From Myoxocephalus aenaeus (taxonomy: Eukaryota; Chordata; Actinopteri; Perciformes; Cottidae), in NCBI GenBank assembly GCA_038501785.1, contig JBAMJR010000024.1:2799501-2863500 (forward strand): 64,000 nucleotides of DNA. Direction: 5' to 3'. Under the pieces are notes generated by a model that was not told the DNA's origin, searched no databases, and saw only the letters and a program-made list of their open reading frames with translations. A program made the position numbers and the translations under genes. Shown piece by piece: positions 50,381-63,835 of this stretch; the first letter of the stretch is position 1, and each line of letters begins with the position of its first letter.

Positions 50381-51345
50381 TAGGGGTGGGAATCTCAAGG
50401 CACCTCTCGATTGGATTCAGAGGCTACGACGCGATTATGAACCGATTATCGATTAATCTTGATGCGTCAAAATCTTTCTATACATGATTTATTTTTCCTC
50501 ACTGTGACTATCTGCTCTTTTTAAAACACTGCATATTTGCAATGATTCATAATTTACTTCCATTAACTTTTATTCATTCAATATCAGTAACTAATGGAAG
50601 CCATGCGTCAACTTGAGGGTTACATTTCCCAGCGTTGCAAAGAGAACCAACAAGAAGATAAATACAAAATTGTGCCTGTAGCAGCATCCTCGTCAAATTA
50701 ACACAGACGTCAGCATGTTTTGAGTCATTTGACTAACAATATAGACTTCTTATCAAACAAGAGAAGAAGCATTTAGCTAAAAAATAACTACATTGTGAAA
50801 CTATACAGATGATAAAGGTGTGCTGTTATGGATGTCCACACATAGCGTGCTACTTCCATCCTCCCCGCTCTCCTCAGTGACTCCATGACCTTAGCTTTGG
50901 TTTGGTTGTAGAGTATCGCTGTGTCCGCAAAAACGTCATTTTATCTCGGTTCCAAAGTGTGCAACAAAGCAGGAAAGCTCTGATTCATAATGACTGTGTG
51001 TAGGGCCGCACATTCTTGTTCATAAAAAAGTTGCAATCCGAGTTGTGCGGAAGAAGAGGCTAAATGCTTCCATAAGTTAGCTTCTAACCCAGGGGGTGCA
51101 GGTCGGATTGTATCCCATCGTCTGTCACCAAAACTCTGCTGATATTTAGCCGAGCTTAGAATGACACGCTGTTTTTACGTCTGTTGCGTTCAGGGGCAAC
51201 GGTAAAAACGGACAGCCCGGTGTCACAGAATGGTCACAGGCCATCGTAACATTGAGAATTTACTTTTAAATATCTGATTATTGAGTTTTCTGTATCAAGT
51301 CATAATCGTTCAAGAGAGAATCTCGACGCATCTAAGGATCTATTT
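50381..51345. mobile_element. hAT-like element remnant
   Basis: It begins TAGGGGTGGGAATCTCA followed by CGATTGGATTCAG and ACCGATTATCGATTAATC, the start of a common fish hAT-type repeat. Toward 51300-51345 the complementary themes return (TAATCGTTCAAG, GAATCTCGACGCATC, then a T-run), but the expected CCACCCCTA terminus is missing, so the right end is decayed or truncated. No transposase was recognised inside. Confidence 0.6.
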
Positions 51346-51395
51346 TTTTTATATACACAAATATTAGAGTGAGGCTCAGGCTCTGTCCAAAACTA

Positions 51396-51398
<3 letters not shown>

Positions 51399-51490
<92 letters not shown>
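51399..51490 (+). repeat. (TG)n microsatellite, 92 bp
   Basis: TG repeat with a single AG interruption near 51458 and a CG-containing end. Confidence 0.97.
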
Positions 51491-51777
51491 CGCACATATT
51501 TACTGCCACACACAAGGCCACGGCTGTTGAGCCTCGGAGAGATGACCATGAATAAAGCCCAGCCAATGGCGTCGCTCTCTGGGTGTTCGGGTGCACTGAA
51601 TATTAACACTGCGACTAACTACAGCCATTTGATAGATCTACTGCCAATCCCCCAAAGCATGAGCACTGGCTTCTTAGAGTTTATGAGTGTGCACACACAC
51701 TCACACAAATGCATGTGTGTGCATACATAAACATGTACAAACAGAAGCACTTTGTGGCTCGTGCATTTGCATGAGCA

Positions 51778-51800
51778 CACACACACACACACACACACAT
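51778..51800 (+). repeat. (CA)n microsatellite
   Basis: Short CA repeat. Confidence 0.9.
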
Positions 51801-52336
51801 ACTCTTCCTATATTGCTCCGCTCTCTGTTTCACTGTCACAGGCTCGTACAGCCACAGGCTAGGGTCAAAGGCTCCCTGACTGATCTTATTTTCCAGCTCG
51901 GAGGACTCGAGCTGAATACATTTGTGTTATTCATGTCGAGGGGGAGTGGGCATTTTGTATGTATTGTATGTGTGAGTCGGGCAGGAAAGAGGAAATCTGC
52001 ATGGAATTTGTGCACCTATGTGGAGAGTATATATGTATGTAGATTTATGACAGACAGCGCATGCAAAAATATACTTTACCTATAAATGTGTGGGAGCAGC
52101 ATACGTATTTTTCGTGTACGTACCTAAATGAAAAATGGTCTGCCAATAGCTAACTACAACATAATGTCAGTGTATGAAGGATGATAGCAAGGTAGTGCAA
52201 GTGTGTGAATTATAGCAGTGCATCGGCAGGTCACATAGAAGACCTTGGCTGGATCTCCATCACACCCTAACTCGTCATATTTCAAGCATGCATACATCCG
52301 CCTCCCATACACACCGCCACCATTTCTCAGCCAACT

Positions 52337-52365
52337 TACACACACACACACACACACACACACAC
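52337..52365 (+). repeat. (CA)n microsatellite
   Basis: Short CA repeat 130 bp upstream of the 109-bp TG tract. Confidence 0.93.
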
Positions 52366-52489
52366 TACACTGCCACATTTCTGGATACGAGTGGCTCAAT
52401 TAAACATTTAAACGCCAGAGCTGTAAAGCAAATTGCTGGGATTCAGCAGGGCCGTGTAGGAAGTAAGTCCCGGGATAGAAGTACACCAA

Positions 52490-52604
<115 letters not shown>

Positions 52605-54580
52605 GGGGCAGGTCAGGTCTGTAGGGCCGTGCTGATTTTTTCACTCCATATCCACATCAGCTGAGCCTGGGTTTGAGGCAGTTTCAGCTGACACATGCAG
52701 GGACTAACACATAAATACTGGAGCAGGATGATGGAAGGATAAGAGCAGAACAAAGGAAAGCAAATGAGGTAAAGTTTGCATAAAAGGCAAGAGCTGGATG
52801 ATTGAGAGTGAAGAGAGGAGCAAAGACGGTTTAAAAAAAATTAAAAAAAGCATCCAAATGTGATTCCCCAGCTGCTGGATCTTCTCTATTACTTCAGACA
52901 GAGAACACATGCAAGTGCTAGGATGTAATACTCAACAAGACACAGTGTTTTAATGATAAAAATTAAAGGTGGAAAGGCACAAAAAAAAGAGAGAACAAAA
53001 CAGCAGATCCTGCAGTACATAAATGCTGGTTTATGTCAGAAAACGGTAATGATCTCATTGTGCATTCAATGAGATGCAGAGTTTTAATGTCAGTATTTCA
53101 CAAGGATGATAGATCTTTGTGCTGCTACTCATTAAACAGTGTTCTGCCTTTATATTTTTAAGTTAACGTTGATTGTTTACGATCTGTCATCTCCCAGACA
53201 AGTATTTCTACCCAGGCAATTTACATTCTAATAACCTAATAGATTACAGTCATCCATTATTTTACTAGCCAAGCTCAAAGAGGATGTGTATTTATGATTC
53301 CATGGGTGGTAATGCATTATCACCACAATAAGCATAGAATCGTATCATGCGAGGGACATAAATTATAAGCCGTGTACTGTAGCACCCAACTGTATATGCA
53401 GCATCAATACAGAACTCAGTGGGGGCAAAATAGATAACTCATGATTTTAAAATACTGAGGCATATGATGCCATTTGTTGTGGAGAAACATCAGCTTTAGT
53501 GGCAATACATTATGATTAAAAGAGGCGGGTTGTTTTTAGTTTGCAGGCACTGATGAAAAAAGAGTCTGTTGTAAGGATGCTGAAATCGTGTTTATCAGGA
53601 AGACGGGATGTTTTTCTTCATTTTTGTTTTTGTGCTCGCACGGACTGAATCATAGTTTAACTAACCCATGCAGACTGGGACACCATTAAGGCCACGTGAC
53701 ACTTGAAGCTAATACAGCTATATACCAATACAGGAACAGGCTTCCTTCTGGCTTTAAACCACACTAATGCAAGCCGGCATATGTTTAAAGTTGACAAAGT
53801 ACTGGATGTATAGCTGGGCGTGCAGCTAAGACCGGCACCAAGGAACTGTAGAGGCAGACTTTCCTTTTGGTTCTGAATCTCTGTAGTGCCCTTTTTATAT
53901 CCTCCCTGTTTAACTCCCCTTCCTTCAGTGGCTCTCTAGGCAGCTGGAAGCCGCCTGGCAGGGGGATTCTGCTCACACATGGCAGCTTAAAAATTTAATG
54001 AGACTTTTACTTCACACTTCAGATTCTACTCACTGATATCCTGACAGGCCTAACTGGGAAAACCTGGGAGATAAACAAATGTGGCATTGGATGCTTAGCC
54101 GATAAGCCATACGATTCAGGGGTCCTTTGCAGAACCAGTGGGAGGGCAAAGTCAGTGTATAGACCTCGTTGAAAAAAAAAAAGAAGCTTTGGAGAGAGTG
54201 GGACATACATGGAAGAGTATGAAAGAGAATGGCACAACTAGACTCTTGTACAACTAGACATGCCAATTTACAACAAATCATGTTTCTATCATTCAAGCAT
54301 TAGAGAAGCAGAGCAGGAACACACAGCTCTTATTACCAAACTAGGTAGCTCTTTAATAGCTTCTTCTTTTTTTTTATACCGTGAGAAGGACTTATTTATA
54401 TGTACTAGCACATCTCTTCTGTATTCTGGTCCTGCACCGCCCTGTCCTGGACTCTCTCAAAGTTAAACCTCATAATAAAGTTAATGATGCAGATAGTAAA
54501 AAAAAAAAAAGCTGGTCAGACACAACAGACAAACCGTAAGCCTGTAACCGTGCCAAAGTTAACCTTGAAGTGACAGAGCA

Positions 54581-54803
54581 GTTCACACTACGTGACTTTA
54601 GCCCTGATTTTCTGCTCACCAATCGTGGAGCTACAGCCGATGAGAGCGCGGGACACGGGTTGGGGGCGAAACCTGGCGGACAGTAAGAACTTTTCTTGCC
54701 TTGTGGGACGCCCAGTCGCCGGTCAGTCATGTCGTGTGAAAACCACGACGACTTAAAGGCTCGCGATCACAAGACGAGACGGCAACTTGTTTGTCGTGTG
54801 AAC
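54581..54803. mobile_element. Inverted-repeat element, probable MITE
   Basis: GTTCACACTACGTGACTTTA at the left (54581-54600) is mirrored by GTCGTGTGAAC at 54793-54803. A second internal copy of GTCGTGTGAA lies near 54732-54741. The segment between is locally GC- and CpG-rich, unlike its AT-rich neighbours. The exact ends and target duplication are unclear. A non-autonomous DNA transposon is the best guess. Confidence 0.45.
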
Positions 54804-55004
54804 AGTGCAGCGATCTGACAACTCTGAAAGTCGTGTCAAGGGAATTCGGCTTTTAAGAAAGTGATATTACAGAAAGTACATCTCTAATACATTATGTTGT
54901 TCTGTCTCTTGTTGCTGTTATTGTAGAGTCACACTGAGCTCCTAATGAGCAGGAAAAGTGTTGTTCCACTGTGACATGATGGCTCTCAAAAACAAGCAAA
55001 ACAA

Positions 55005-55200
55005 TTAGTCACTCAGCTGGACAGAGTACAGATGTCAGCCGGCTTGACAGTCTGACAATTAGTCTGTCAGCCAGTTAGTCAACCATCTCGCCAACCAGCC
55101 TGCCAATGAGTCAATCACTCAACTAATCAGGCAATCAGCCATTTAGTCAGGCATCCAACTAACCAACTGGCCTCTCACCTACAATCCTTCAAACCTGTGA
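55005..55200 (+). repeat. Degenerate short-period repeat (CAGTCAAC-like)
   Basis: Repeated variants of AGTCA, CAGCCA, CAACCA and CCAAC spaced about 8-12 bp apart; looks like an old, eroded minisatellite. Confidence 0.6.
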
Positions 55201-56973
55201 TTCAACCAGCGAGCAAGCCAGGAGGAGACTGCTCGGGGTAATATTGAGAAAAGTGGGGAGAAAGAGAGGATTAAATCTATACAATCGAAAGGTCCAGAGC
55301 TTGTCTTTGAGCATCTCTGTAGATGTTTATTGGCAGAACTCCTGTGACTCTCAGGGGAATATGCAAGTAAAGGAAAAATATAAACATAATAATGAATCAT
55401 GATATAGTAATACAACCAGTCCAATACAACTCATGCCAAGTTTAACCCAGATCCAACCCCTAAAAAAAAAGGAATACCCCTTTAGACCTTCAAATGCCCC
55501 AACCCACCAACCTTCAATCCAGGCAACCAGTCACCACTGTTATTGACAATCTTGCATCTAGGGGGCCTCTTATCGTGACTGACACACGACCTTTCAACAC
55601 TGTCAGATCAGAGTAATATTTCGGCCTTTTATATGGATCGATTGGCTAGTTTCGGGGCGTAGAGGGAAGAAGAGGCGGAGCACACGAAAGGTCAACTGTA
55701 GTGCTAAATCATTTGAAGATTCTTAATGAAGGGTGTGTGGCAGACACACCTGCTGTTTCATTATTGGGCTGCAGAAAGAGGTAATAGTGTTGATTAGCGG
55801 ATGGCTAGCCAGAGCCACAGAATGGAAGAGGGAGGATAAACAGAGGACTGGAGTGAGTGAGAGAAATTGCTCTAAAAAGCAACATTTTCTTTGAAGAACA
55901 CTTCCAGCAAGGTCAATAGTAACCGCCAATTGCAGCTCTTATTTCAAATCGTTGTACATTGCAGATCTTTTAACCTTATCTGTGGGGAGGAGCACCAAGG
56001 TTACATATATGTACTCTACCGGAGGGGGAAAGCTGGGGGGGAAATATAAAGTATTTATGTCATGCACAGCGAGGCTGCTCTGCCCCGAGTGACTTTGTAC
56101 ATGTTAAACACTGATTGAAAAAACGGAAGGTTTCTGTCGACACGTCTGCCTCCAGAGCTGTTCACTCAATAAGTAGAATATTTTTATTCTCCACATATCT
56201 GTTCGGTGCATGTTTATGTATGCCAGCCACACAATAAGGAAGGCACGATTCTCTGCAATAATACAAATGTGCAACGATGTTGCATCTAGAATGGCAAAAA
56301 AAAAAAAAAAAAAAAACTCTGACATGCAATTAGAGGAGCACACTAGATATTGATGTTAACACCGGTTGTTGTTGTTGTTGCTAATGAACACAGCATACTA
56401 AGAAATCAGAAATAATAACCAACAGCATTCTTCATGCTCTTGTATTTTAAGGCCTTTTTGTTTGTGGCTGTCTCTAAACGTGGTAAATTCTAACAACCAC
56501 ACATGCAAATGATTCCTGAAGTGGGTCAAAGCCTTTTGGGCATAGAGGATGAGATGCTGTAACGCCACTGTTCACTGACTGAGCAAGTGTTAGCATTAAA
56601 GGTGCTGAATCTGAAATTCAGGGCACTAGTGCAGTGCCCGTCCCAAAACAGGCCTGTTCAGAAAGGGCAGAATGCTCGAGAACTACTCATACGAACAACT
56701 CACTATGCTGCTACATAGCATTGCTTTTTTATTTTATTTTATAAATGTATTGATATTGAATGTGTAGCTCCTCCAAATTGCACCAAATTCGACAATGCAC
56801 CCCCCTTATGTCCCCAGCAATGCACCCCAACATTGATCTGACGAGCGGCTCTAGAGACAGACAGACAGACAGACACATTCCTTGCTTAATTGTTGATTAT
56901 CTACTGTCTGTAAATCCGGGTTAAGTCTCCATGCTGTTTATCTTCTGATTTTCAGTTCTCTCTGCCCCCCCAG

Positions 56974-57120
56974 GGTGCCTCCTCCAGCTTGGTGGTCAAG
57001 TTTGCCGATACAGATAAGGAGCGCACCATCAGACGCATGCAGCAGATGGTGGGGCAGTTTGGCATCTTCAACCCAGCCATCGCTCTTCCCTTCAGCACCT
57101 ACAGTTCTTACGCACATGCG
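56974..57120 (+). CDS. celf5: celf5-like coding exon: end of RRM2 and start of linker
   Basis: This 147-bp exon (49 codons, phase 0 at both ends) encodes the last beta strand of RRM2, GASSSLVVKFADTDKER, followed by RRMQQMVGQ and the beginning of the linker, FNPAIALPFSTYSSYAHA. A CTGAT branch candidate is at 56945-56949. The polypyrimidine tract runs through CCCCCCC to CAG at 56971-56973, and the donor is GCG|GTGAGTTG. The SSSLVVKFADTDKER block is nearly invariant in CELF3-6. MVGQ and the LPFS.YS.YA pattern are CELF5-like, while CELF4 has MAGQ and a different tail. Because the length is a multiple of three, skipping it would keep the frame but remove the end of RRM2. Confidence 0.97.
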
Positions 57121-58831
57121 GTGAGTTGGACAAGACACACGTAGCACATTTCTAGCATGAATATGCACTATGAAATAATACAGTAGATGAATTAATGAAT
57201 CAATGTATTTTTACAGGTATACTCACTGAATCTAAAACTGTCCGAGTGTTGCGATACAGTCCTTCAATCTGCTATCATCGTGATCAAATAATATAATTTT
57301 TTTAATTATATTTGACAATGTCTTTGCGTTTGTGAAAGGTATCGTCCGTAATGATGAACCCACAGAGAATTATCACTGGACTCTGCAGTTCCCCTCAGCG
57401 TCTTCCTGCACGTGGTTTTATGGCCCACGTGTTAACTGCTCTGGTTCACTCTCGTAGCGTCACTTTCAGCTGGAGCAGGCAGCTGTTTAAGTGTGAACCA
57501 CCACATCGGCAGGAGATCGAGACAGAGGACAGTGAAAATCCTGTAAATCCTAGTTATGATCACTAAAAAGCAAAGACAGCATGTGTATACATTCAGTAAA
57601 CCTTCGGTAGCTTGCGTAGCATAGAGACGCTAACGCTAGTTACTGGTGTGCTTACGCATTCTGCTCATTAACACATTATATCTGTAGTTTATAACTTTTC
57701 ATTTCTGGACACAGAGATACTTTTTATTTGCTTTTATTTGTTTTTACGACTTGGTAGACGTTGTCCTGAGGGAGAATTAGCTCGCCGAACTATCATCACT
57801 TCCATCAGCACCACTTCTTCGTCCACTCCTCCTCTTAAAGCAGCGCTGCTATGCCATCACGCTCAGGCTCTCACAACCCACAGCACGTAGGCACACACAC
57901 ACATTTAGTGAGCTTGTACCCTCCAACGCCTTCATCAGCTTCCCTCTGCCCTCCCACCCCCGCCCACCGTAACCCCCTCAGGGCATGGCACCATACACAG
58001 GCAGCAGACCCACGGCTCTTTGATGAGTTCAGACAGCCTATACAGCCCCCTCTACCTTCTATCACGCTGCTCCCCTCTCCCTCCCCCTCCCCCTGTCCCT
58101 CCCTCTGGGCCCATGAGATGCTTCAGGGGCCACAGTTGACTCAGAATATTCCATGGGCAACTTATCTGCACACAAACTTTCCTCTTCCCCGCCGAGGTGG
58201 AGCACACACACACACACGTGCGTGCGCATACACTCAAACACAGCCTACTTGAAGCAGGCTGAAATGAATTTAAGAAAAGCTTTCCACCCAGAGATAAATA
58301 CCTGGTCCTCTGTCACAACACATTGCATAAATACACATAAACATCAGCCAAGTATTTATTTACAGAGAAGGGGGGGGGGGACACACTTTTCCTGCACTTA
58401 TTTGAATGTTAAAGTCATATCTATTTTTTTTGTGGTTATTTCTAAATGCCAGGATTAATTGTTGACGTTAGCCAGGGTCTTGGGGGCTTATCCATTTCCC
58501 TCATTTTCACATCACAGCCATGGGACCCAGTGTGAAATGTGCAAATTGACCATCCCAGAGTAATTGCGAGGCCATCTCTTGTGCTCTCCCCAGTAAAACT
58601 CCCACCTTCATTACCATTCATGAAATGCAGCCCTTTCCCAGGAAATGTGGAGAAATGCAAATGTTTAAGGGGTGGTGGAGGCAGTGGCGGTCTGCGGGGA
58701 GACCATTGTGCCCCGCTCAGGTTGGCCATGACTCTTATTTACTGTGGCAGAGACCCGTGTCGACTCATACAGAAGCACACAAGAGCGTACGCACGCACAC
58801 GCACAGCGCAGCAAATGTTCTTTCTTTTGCC

Positions 58832-58880
58832 GTCCTCTCTCTCTCTCTCTCTCTCTCTCTCGCTCGCTCGCTCGCTCGTA
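58832..58880 (+). repeat. (CT)n-(CGCT)n compound microsatellite
   Basis: A CT repeat that changes to CGCT units at its 3' end. Confidence 0.93.
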
Positions 58881-61800
58881 CACATATATAATATGACAAA
58901 GAGCAGGACGGTGCTAGGAAATTGAGTTCCGAGGGAAAGTAACAAGGGCGCGGAGGATACTTCAGCATTAGAGAGAATCAATTACCATTAAATCTAAAAG
59001 GAGAAATTGCACGTATGTGGTGTCGCGACACGAAGATTATACAGCATGAATGATGTTAGTGAAGGTGAGATTCTCCTTGCATTAGTATTATGAATCTGTG
59101 GGTGCCATGCACCTGCATATAATGAATTTAGCAAAATAAAGCAAGTTGGTGGAGCAACTCAGAGGAAACGCAACCTTGGAGATAAACTTTTGATCGAGTA
59201 ATAAGCGCACAAGAGGCTAATGGATTATCAGCGAGGCTCTTGTTTTCATCTCTAGCTAACTACTTAGTTCAGACTGCTAGGTACGCAATAATGTGGAATA
59301 AAGGGAAATGCTAGTTATCTTTAGTGTGGGTGTCCTGCTTGTGCAGCGGTTATGATTACATTTCAGTCATTGGTGCCGGCTGCATGTTTATGATGTGAAG
59401 CCTTGATTCCCCCGTAGCCACCAGGAATGTGCTGAAGTGATACGACAAATGTTTCTTTACTGCAAGATAAACTGCACATATTCCCCCAAAACGAAAAAAA
59501 AACCTGCAGTGACACAAAAAGGACTTTATCTCCAAAGACACACTACATGTTCGCCCACTCTCCATATACACTGGCCAAGAGAAGAGGAGGTGGCACCGCA
59601 AAGAATACAGACGTAGGGTGAGATGGTATATATATATAGCTATAACCAGAGAGTACAGTAAATGGTGAATTCAAAGAGCTACCTCTCCACTACAGCAGTG
59701 GATGGGATTATAGAGTTGAGCTGACAGCCAGTAAATTGGATTTTAGTCAAACCAGGAGAAGGAGGGGGCTCTGAACACAAATTGGAGGGGTACAACACTG
59801 ACAACATATGCCAAAAATGAGAAATGTGCCATTTTCACGATAGACACAGATACTGGTGTGCTCTGACAGGAGACATCCTATTTGCAAAAAGGTGATTTCA
59901 TAAAACACAAGCGGAAGGAGAGCGAGTGAGTGAGATTCCGTGTTTCATTCCAGCGTTAGTAGTGAGTGATAATAGTTCTCCCATGAATCGCTGAGTGCAA
60001 GTAATAAAAACCAGCTTTTATTACCTCTTGTATTTCCCCTTCAAGACACAAACATCATATTTGTACACGATTAGATTTGATTCAAGTCACTTTCACTCAA
60101 GCCCGTGTCTCTCTGCACAGACAGCCATTTTAGCTTCCCCTGGTCTCTTTAGGTGGAGGACTGCATGCTGTGTCAGGGGGACACGAGAGGAGTTTTACAT
60201 TTAAAGGCGCCTCCGGCAGCGTGCCCCGCTTGCCTCCCTAAAAGATGCATTGGACTGAGTGTGAGATAGATAAATGAGAGGAGAGAAAATGGTTTAACTT
60301 GGCGCTGATGGTGACAATGTGTGGGCGGATGAGAGGGAGGATGATGACTGTAAACTCACATTAGGAAACATCTCCCCCTGTTGGAGGGACTCACGTTCAA
60401 ACAGCAACGCGGCACACATGAGAAATGATGGTAACAGATTACTGCATCATTTAGCTGTGCTGTAAAGCCGCCTGCACGCAGACACACACACACGCTTGTG
60501 TGTGACCTGGTTTAGCTGTATTATACTTGTGAGGACTAGCTCTACACACACACACACAACAAAGTGCATCAGATGGGGGGGAAAAAAACCTATTCAAATC
60601 TCTCTGTGGAAATCCGGCCTGCCCGCATGGGGGTAACAAATGAGGCCCTTGAGCTTCGGTCTTCTGTCTTCAGTCTTTTAGTTCACCTCATTGACCTCGC
60701 TCTCTCATTTTGTCAACCTTTTTCACCCTCTCTCTCTTCCGCTACTCATCTCTTTGTCTCTCCCTCCTCCATCCCCGGCTGGTTGGGCTATAAGGGGTCA
60801 CATGTGACAGAGCTGAGAGTCAGCGAGTCACAGAGCAGCGCTATAGAGATAATTGCCATGTGATAAAGAGGTGATTGCCTGCTGGCACCAGGGGAGAGTA
60901 ATGCCATCAGGTTGCAATAAAAAAGCAGATGTCTGACACTAAATGAATGCTGCTGGAGCCCGGGCAACTTTCTTTGCTCCCTTTCATCTCACGCGCTTCT
61001 CTTTTGTCCCCCTTGTTTCTGTCTGCCTTTTCTTCCCTCGTCCTTTCTTTTCAAGAGGAAGCAGAAAAGGTTGCGTCTGTGAAGATGAAGACTCAGTTCT
61101 GCTCATTCTGCCGCGGAGACATTTGCTATCTGCTGGGTGGTGCATAAATAAAGAAACGGGAATGGCTTTTTGAATATAATGCCTTTGTAATTTCGAATAA
61201 GAAGGGGAAAAAAAGCATATACATATGAAAAGTAAAATGAAGGAACTTTGAATATCTCTGTCAACATAACCACTCTGCTTTCTGCTCTTTATCTTTTTTT
61301 CTTCTTCTTTCAGAGCCAGTTTGTATTAACCGCTGCATTCCGACGTAATTATATGCTTGGGTTTCCAATTTGCAGAACTTGAATTTGGAACGAAGCATCA
61401 TTGAATGCCAGAGTTGTTACCCATGACAGTCTGACGGATGGCTTTAAGGATTGCATTATCTAAAACATGCATAGGGAGAGAGGCTAGTATTCACTTCCAC
61501 TCCATTATGACTCCATCCAGGCCTGGGTCTTGTATCAGGCCACACGGCCCTCAACAAATAGACTGCAAGCTTATTAGAATCAGCCCTAAGTCCCCAGTCC
61601 TCGCTGAAAGCAGCGAGCAGAGCCAGAGAAAAGTACAGTGAGTGGTGTGACAGTGTATTTATTTAGTAACACCAGCCCAGTCAGACCCTTCATGCTGAAG
61701 TCCAACCCTGCTCGCATCCTAATAGGGGGGCAGTCACCGCATTGCCGGAGCAAGGGAGCCCCGGATCCTCGAGACCTCTTTGTTTGTTTCCGTGTCATTG

Positions 61801-63316
61801 CTTTTGTTTAGTTTCTTGTTCCTTTGCTGTCTTTTGCAGCTATGCCCCCTTAAAGGCTCAATTCATCTTGTTTGGAAATAAATGGATGATTCCCATTTGT
61901 CACGTTGGAATTATGCAAATGACAAAAAAAAAGGAGTTAATAGATAGCAGTGGCAAGGCATGTGGCTAATGGATGAGATGCCAGCGCTGGGCATTCTGCA
62001 GCGGGACAGCCACTTTCAGGTTACCTGACAGGGGCACTGAGGGAAAATAATTGGCTTTTGCGTTGCAGGGTCCCCATGCAAATACCAGCGGAGTGGCATT
62101 CTATACCTCCAGTGTCTCACAATATCGTCATTAGTGCCAGTGGCAGAGGAGTTTGATTTCTGCTTATACAAGTCATTCTCAGGCCACGGGCCTCAGCAGC
62201 TCCCCTGACACGTGGCAGCCATGCAGTATTAAACAGATGCATAGACAGGGGTGAGAGGCTGTCCCGCTGTGTTTGTATCCCTTTACCACACAGGTCTGCA
62301 TGGCCAGCGAAAGAGTGTCGATTCCCAACTCAAATCCACTAGTTCACAACCAGCAAAAGTACAATTTGTACAATGATGGATTTTCTTCTGAATTAGGCAT
62401 TCAGCATGTAGGTTTGCATGGGGAGAATGTAAGCCGAGTGTAGAAACTCAAATAGTCTCTATCGCCCTTCATGCATGTCGTGTGTGCGTGCGTGTGTGAG
62501 TGTGTGCGTGTGTGAGTGTGAGCACAGTGCGGGGCATTGGTGCATGTGAGCATGAATAAACACTCTGTGGGCAGCATTTGATGGAAAATACTTTCAGCTT
62601 CCACTTCATGCTCAGTAGAAATGCAGAGTGAATGAAAGGCTATTGATTTTATCTCAGATTGTCCAATGGGTGAAAATCAACTGCCTTTTCAATTTTCTGA
62701 CTAACATGCTGCATTACTAACGTGGTCTGGAATCCGAGTGCGACGCCCGCTTTGATAATATTGTTTTCCTGACTCAGGGTTTTGATTCAGGGACTCCTGA
62801 AAACAGACATACCGAAGTGCACAGTGTTGTTTGGCAGGTGTTCATCTCTAAAAACAACTGGTCTTAATGAAGTTCCAACACATTTCTATACAGCCGAACA
62901 GAGTGCTGTGAAGTTTGACAATAGTGAGGAAAAAGCATCGCAACTCTTCTGCAAACTTTGCCTGTTCCCTGAGCACAGAGATAATGTCCACATGTCAATG
63001 TCTTGATTTGTATGAGCCCAACAGACAGCTATTAAATCGTTCCTGCAGCTGGTGACAGGCTTCCTGCTGGGAGGATAGACAGATTCACTAAACATAGGTT
63101 GACAGGCTTCTTTTTTCTTCCCTTTCTTTTATTCCGCTCTACTTTCTCTGTACTTCCCATGCACTATCCATCCATCAACCTCAACATACATCCTCCCTCT
63201 GTTCTACCTTTGCTACGTGTCTCTCCCGTCTCTGTCTGACTCTTTCCCAACTTACTATATTTTTCATTACCATCTGTCCTCCCCTCACCTCTCTCGCACC
63301 CTGTTCTCCCTCCTAT

Positions 63317-63352
<36 letters not shown>
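63317..63352 (+). repeat. (TC)n-(AC)n tract before the linker-exon acceptor
   Basis: (TC)n followed directly by (AC)n ending 52 nt before the exon; part of an unusually long pyrimidine-rich region. Confidence 0.93.
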
Positions 63353-63404
63353 CTCATCCAACCCTCCTCTCCACCACCCATCTCTCCGTGTCCCTCTTCT
63401 TTAG

Positions 63405-63561
63405 CTCATGCAGCAGCAGGCAGCCATCATGGCAGCAAGCCACGGAGGTTACCTCACGCCTAGCGTGGCTTTCCCCGCCACACAGATCCACCAGATGGGG
63501 GCGCTCAACATCAACAGCCTCCCACAAACCACCATGACCCAGGACTTTCATCAAGCCCTGG
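63405..63561 (+). CDS. celf5: celf5-like coding exon: divergent linker
   Basis: This 157-bp exon encodes linker sequence beginning LMQQQAAIMAASHGGYLTP, then SVAFPATQIHQMGALNINSLP and a tail TTMTQDFHQAL plus one base. The LMQQQ opening is shared by CELF3-6. The SVAF...IQ.GA..LNSLP pattern resembles human CELF5 rather than the alanine-rich CELF4 linker. The acceptor is preceded by a long C/T-rich run ending CTTCTTTAG at 63396-63404, and the donor is CTGG|GTGAGC at 63562. The exit phase of 1 fits the family. The region between RRM2 and RRM3 is the least conserved part of CELF proteins, so the TTMTQDFHQAL tail, which I cannot align to a known CELF5, may be lineage specific. Later exons, including RRM3, are beyond the window. 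Confidence 0.93.
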
Positions 63562-63747
63562 GTGAGCACTTAGTTTTCATTCCCTGTTCTCTTAAAAGTG
63601 TGTGTGTGTATATATATAAGTGTGTGTTTGTGGATTAAGGTGGGTAAGTGATGCTACTAGCAGGGTCTCTTGTATGCTTGTGTTAATGTCTTACAGCGAT
63701 GTTTTTATAGGTCAACTTTTATTTTTGATAATGTCTGTGAGACTATT

Positions 63748-63835
<88 letters not shown>

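Larger units (their letters stand above)
57121..63404 (+). other. celf5: celf5 intron between the RRM2-end and linker exons (phase 0)
   Basis: A 6284-bp GT-AG intron. It holds a (CT)n/(CGCT)n run at 58832-58880, short CA runs near 58203-58217, and mostly unique sequence. It ends in a pyrimidine-rich stretch of more than 200 nt (about 63110-63404) containing (TC)n followed by (AC)n at about 63317-63352. No other exon was seen. Confidence 0.93.

Noticed and set aside
53785..53976. Minus-strand frame with a basic, helical-looking segment
   Set aside because: Short, no family recognised, no splice or promoter support.
56570..56880. Possible 3' end of a LINE ending in (CAGA)n
   Set aside because: The sequence has a repeat-like feel, but I could not match it to a family or find an open frame or target duplication.
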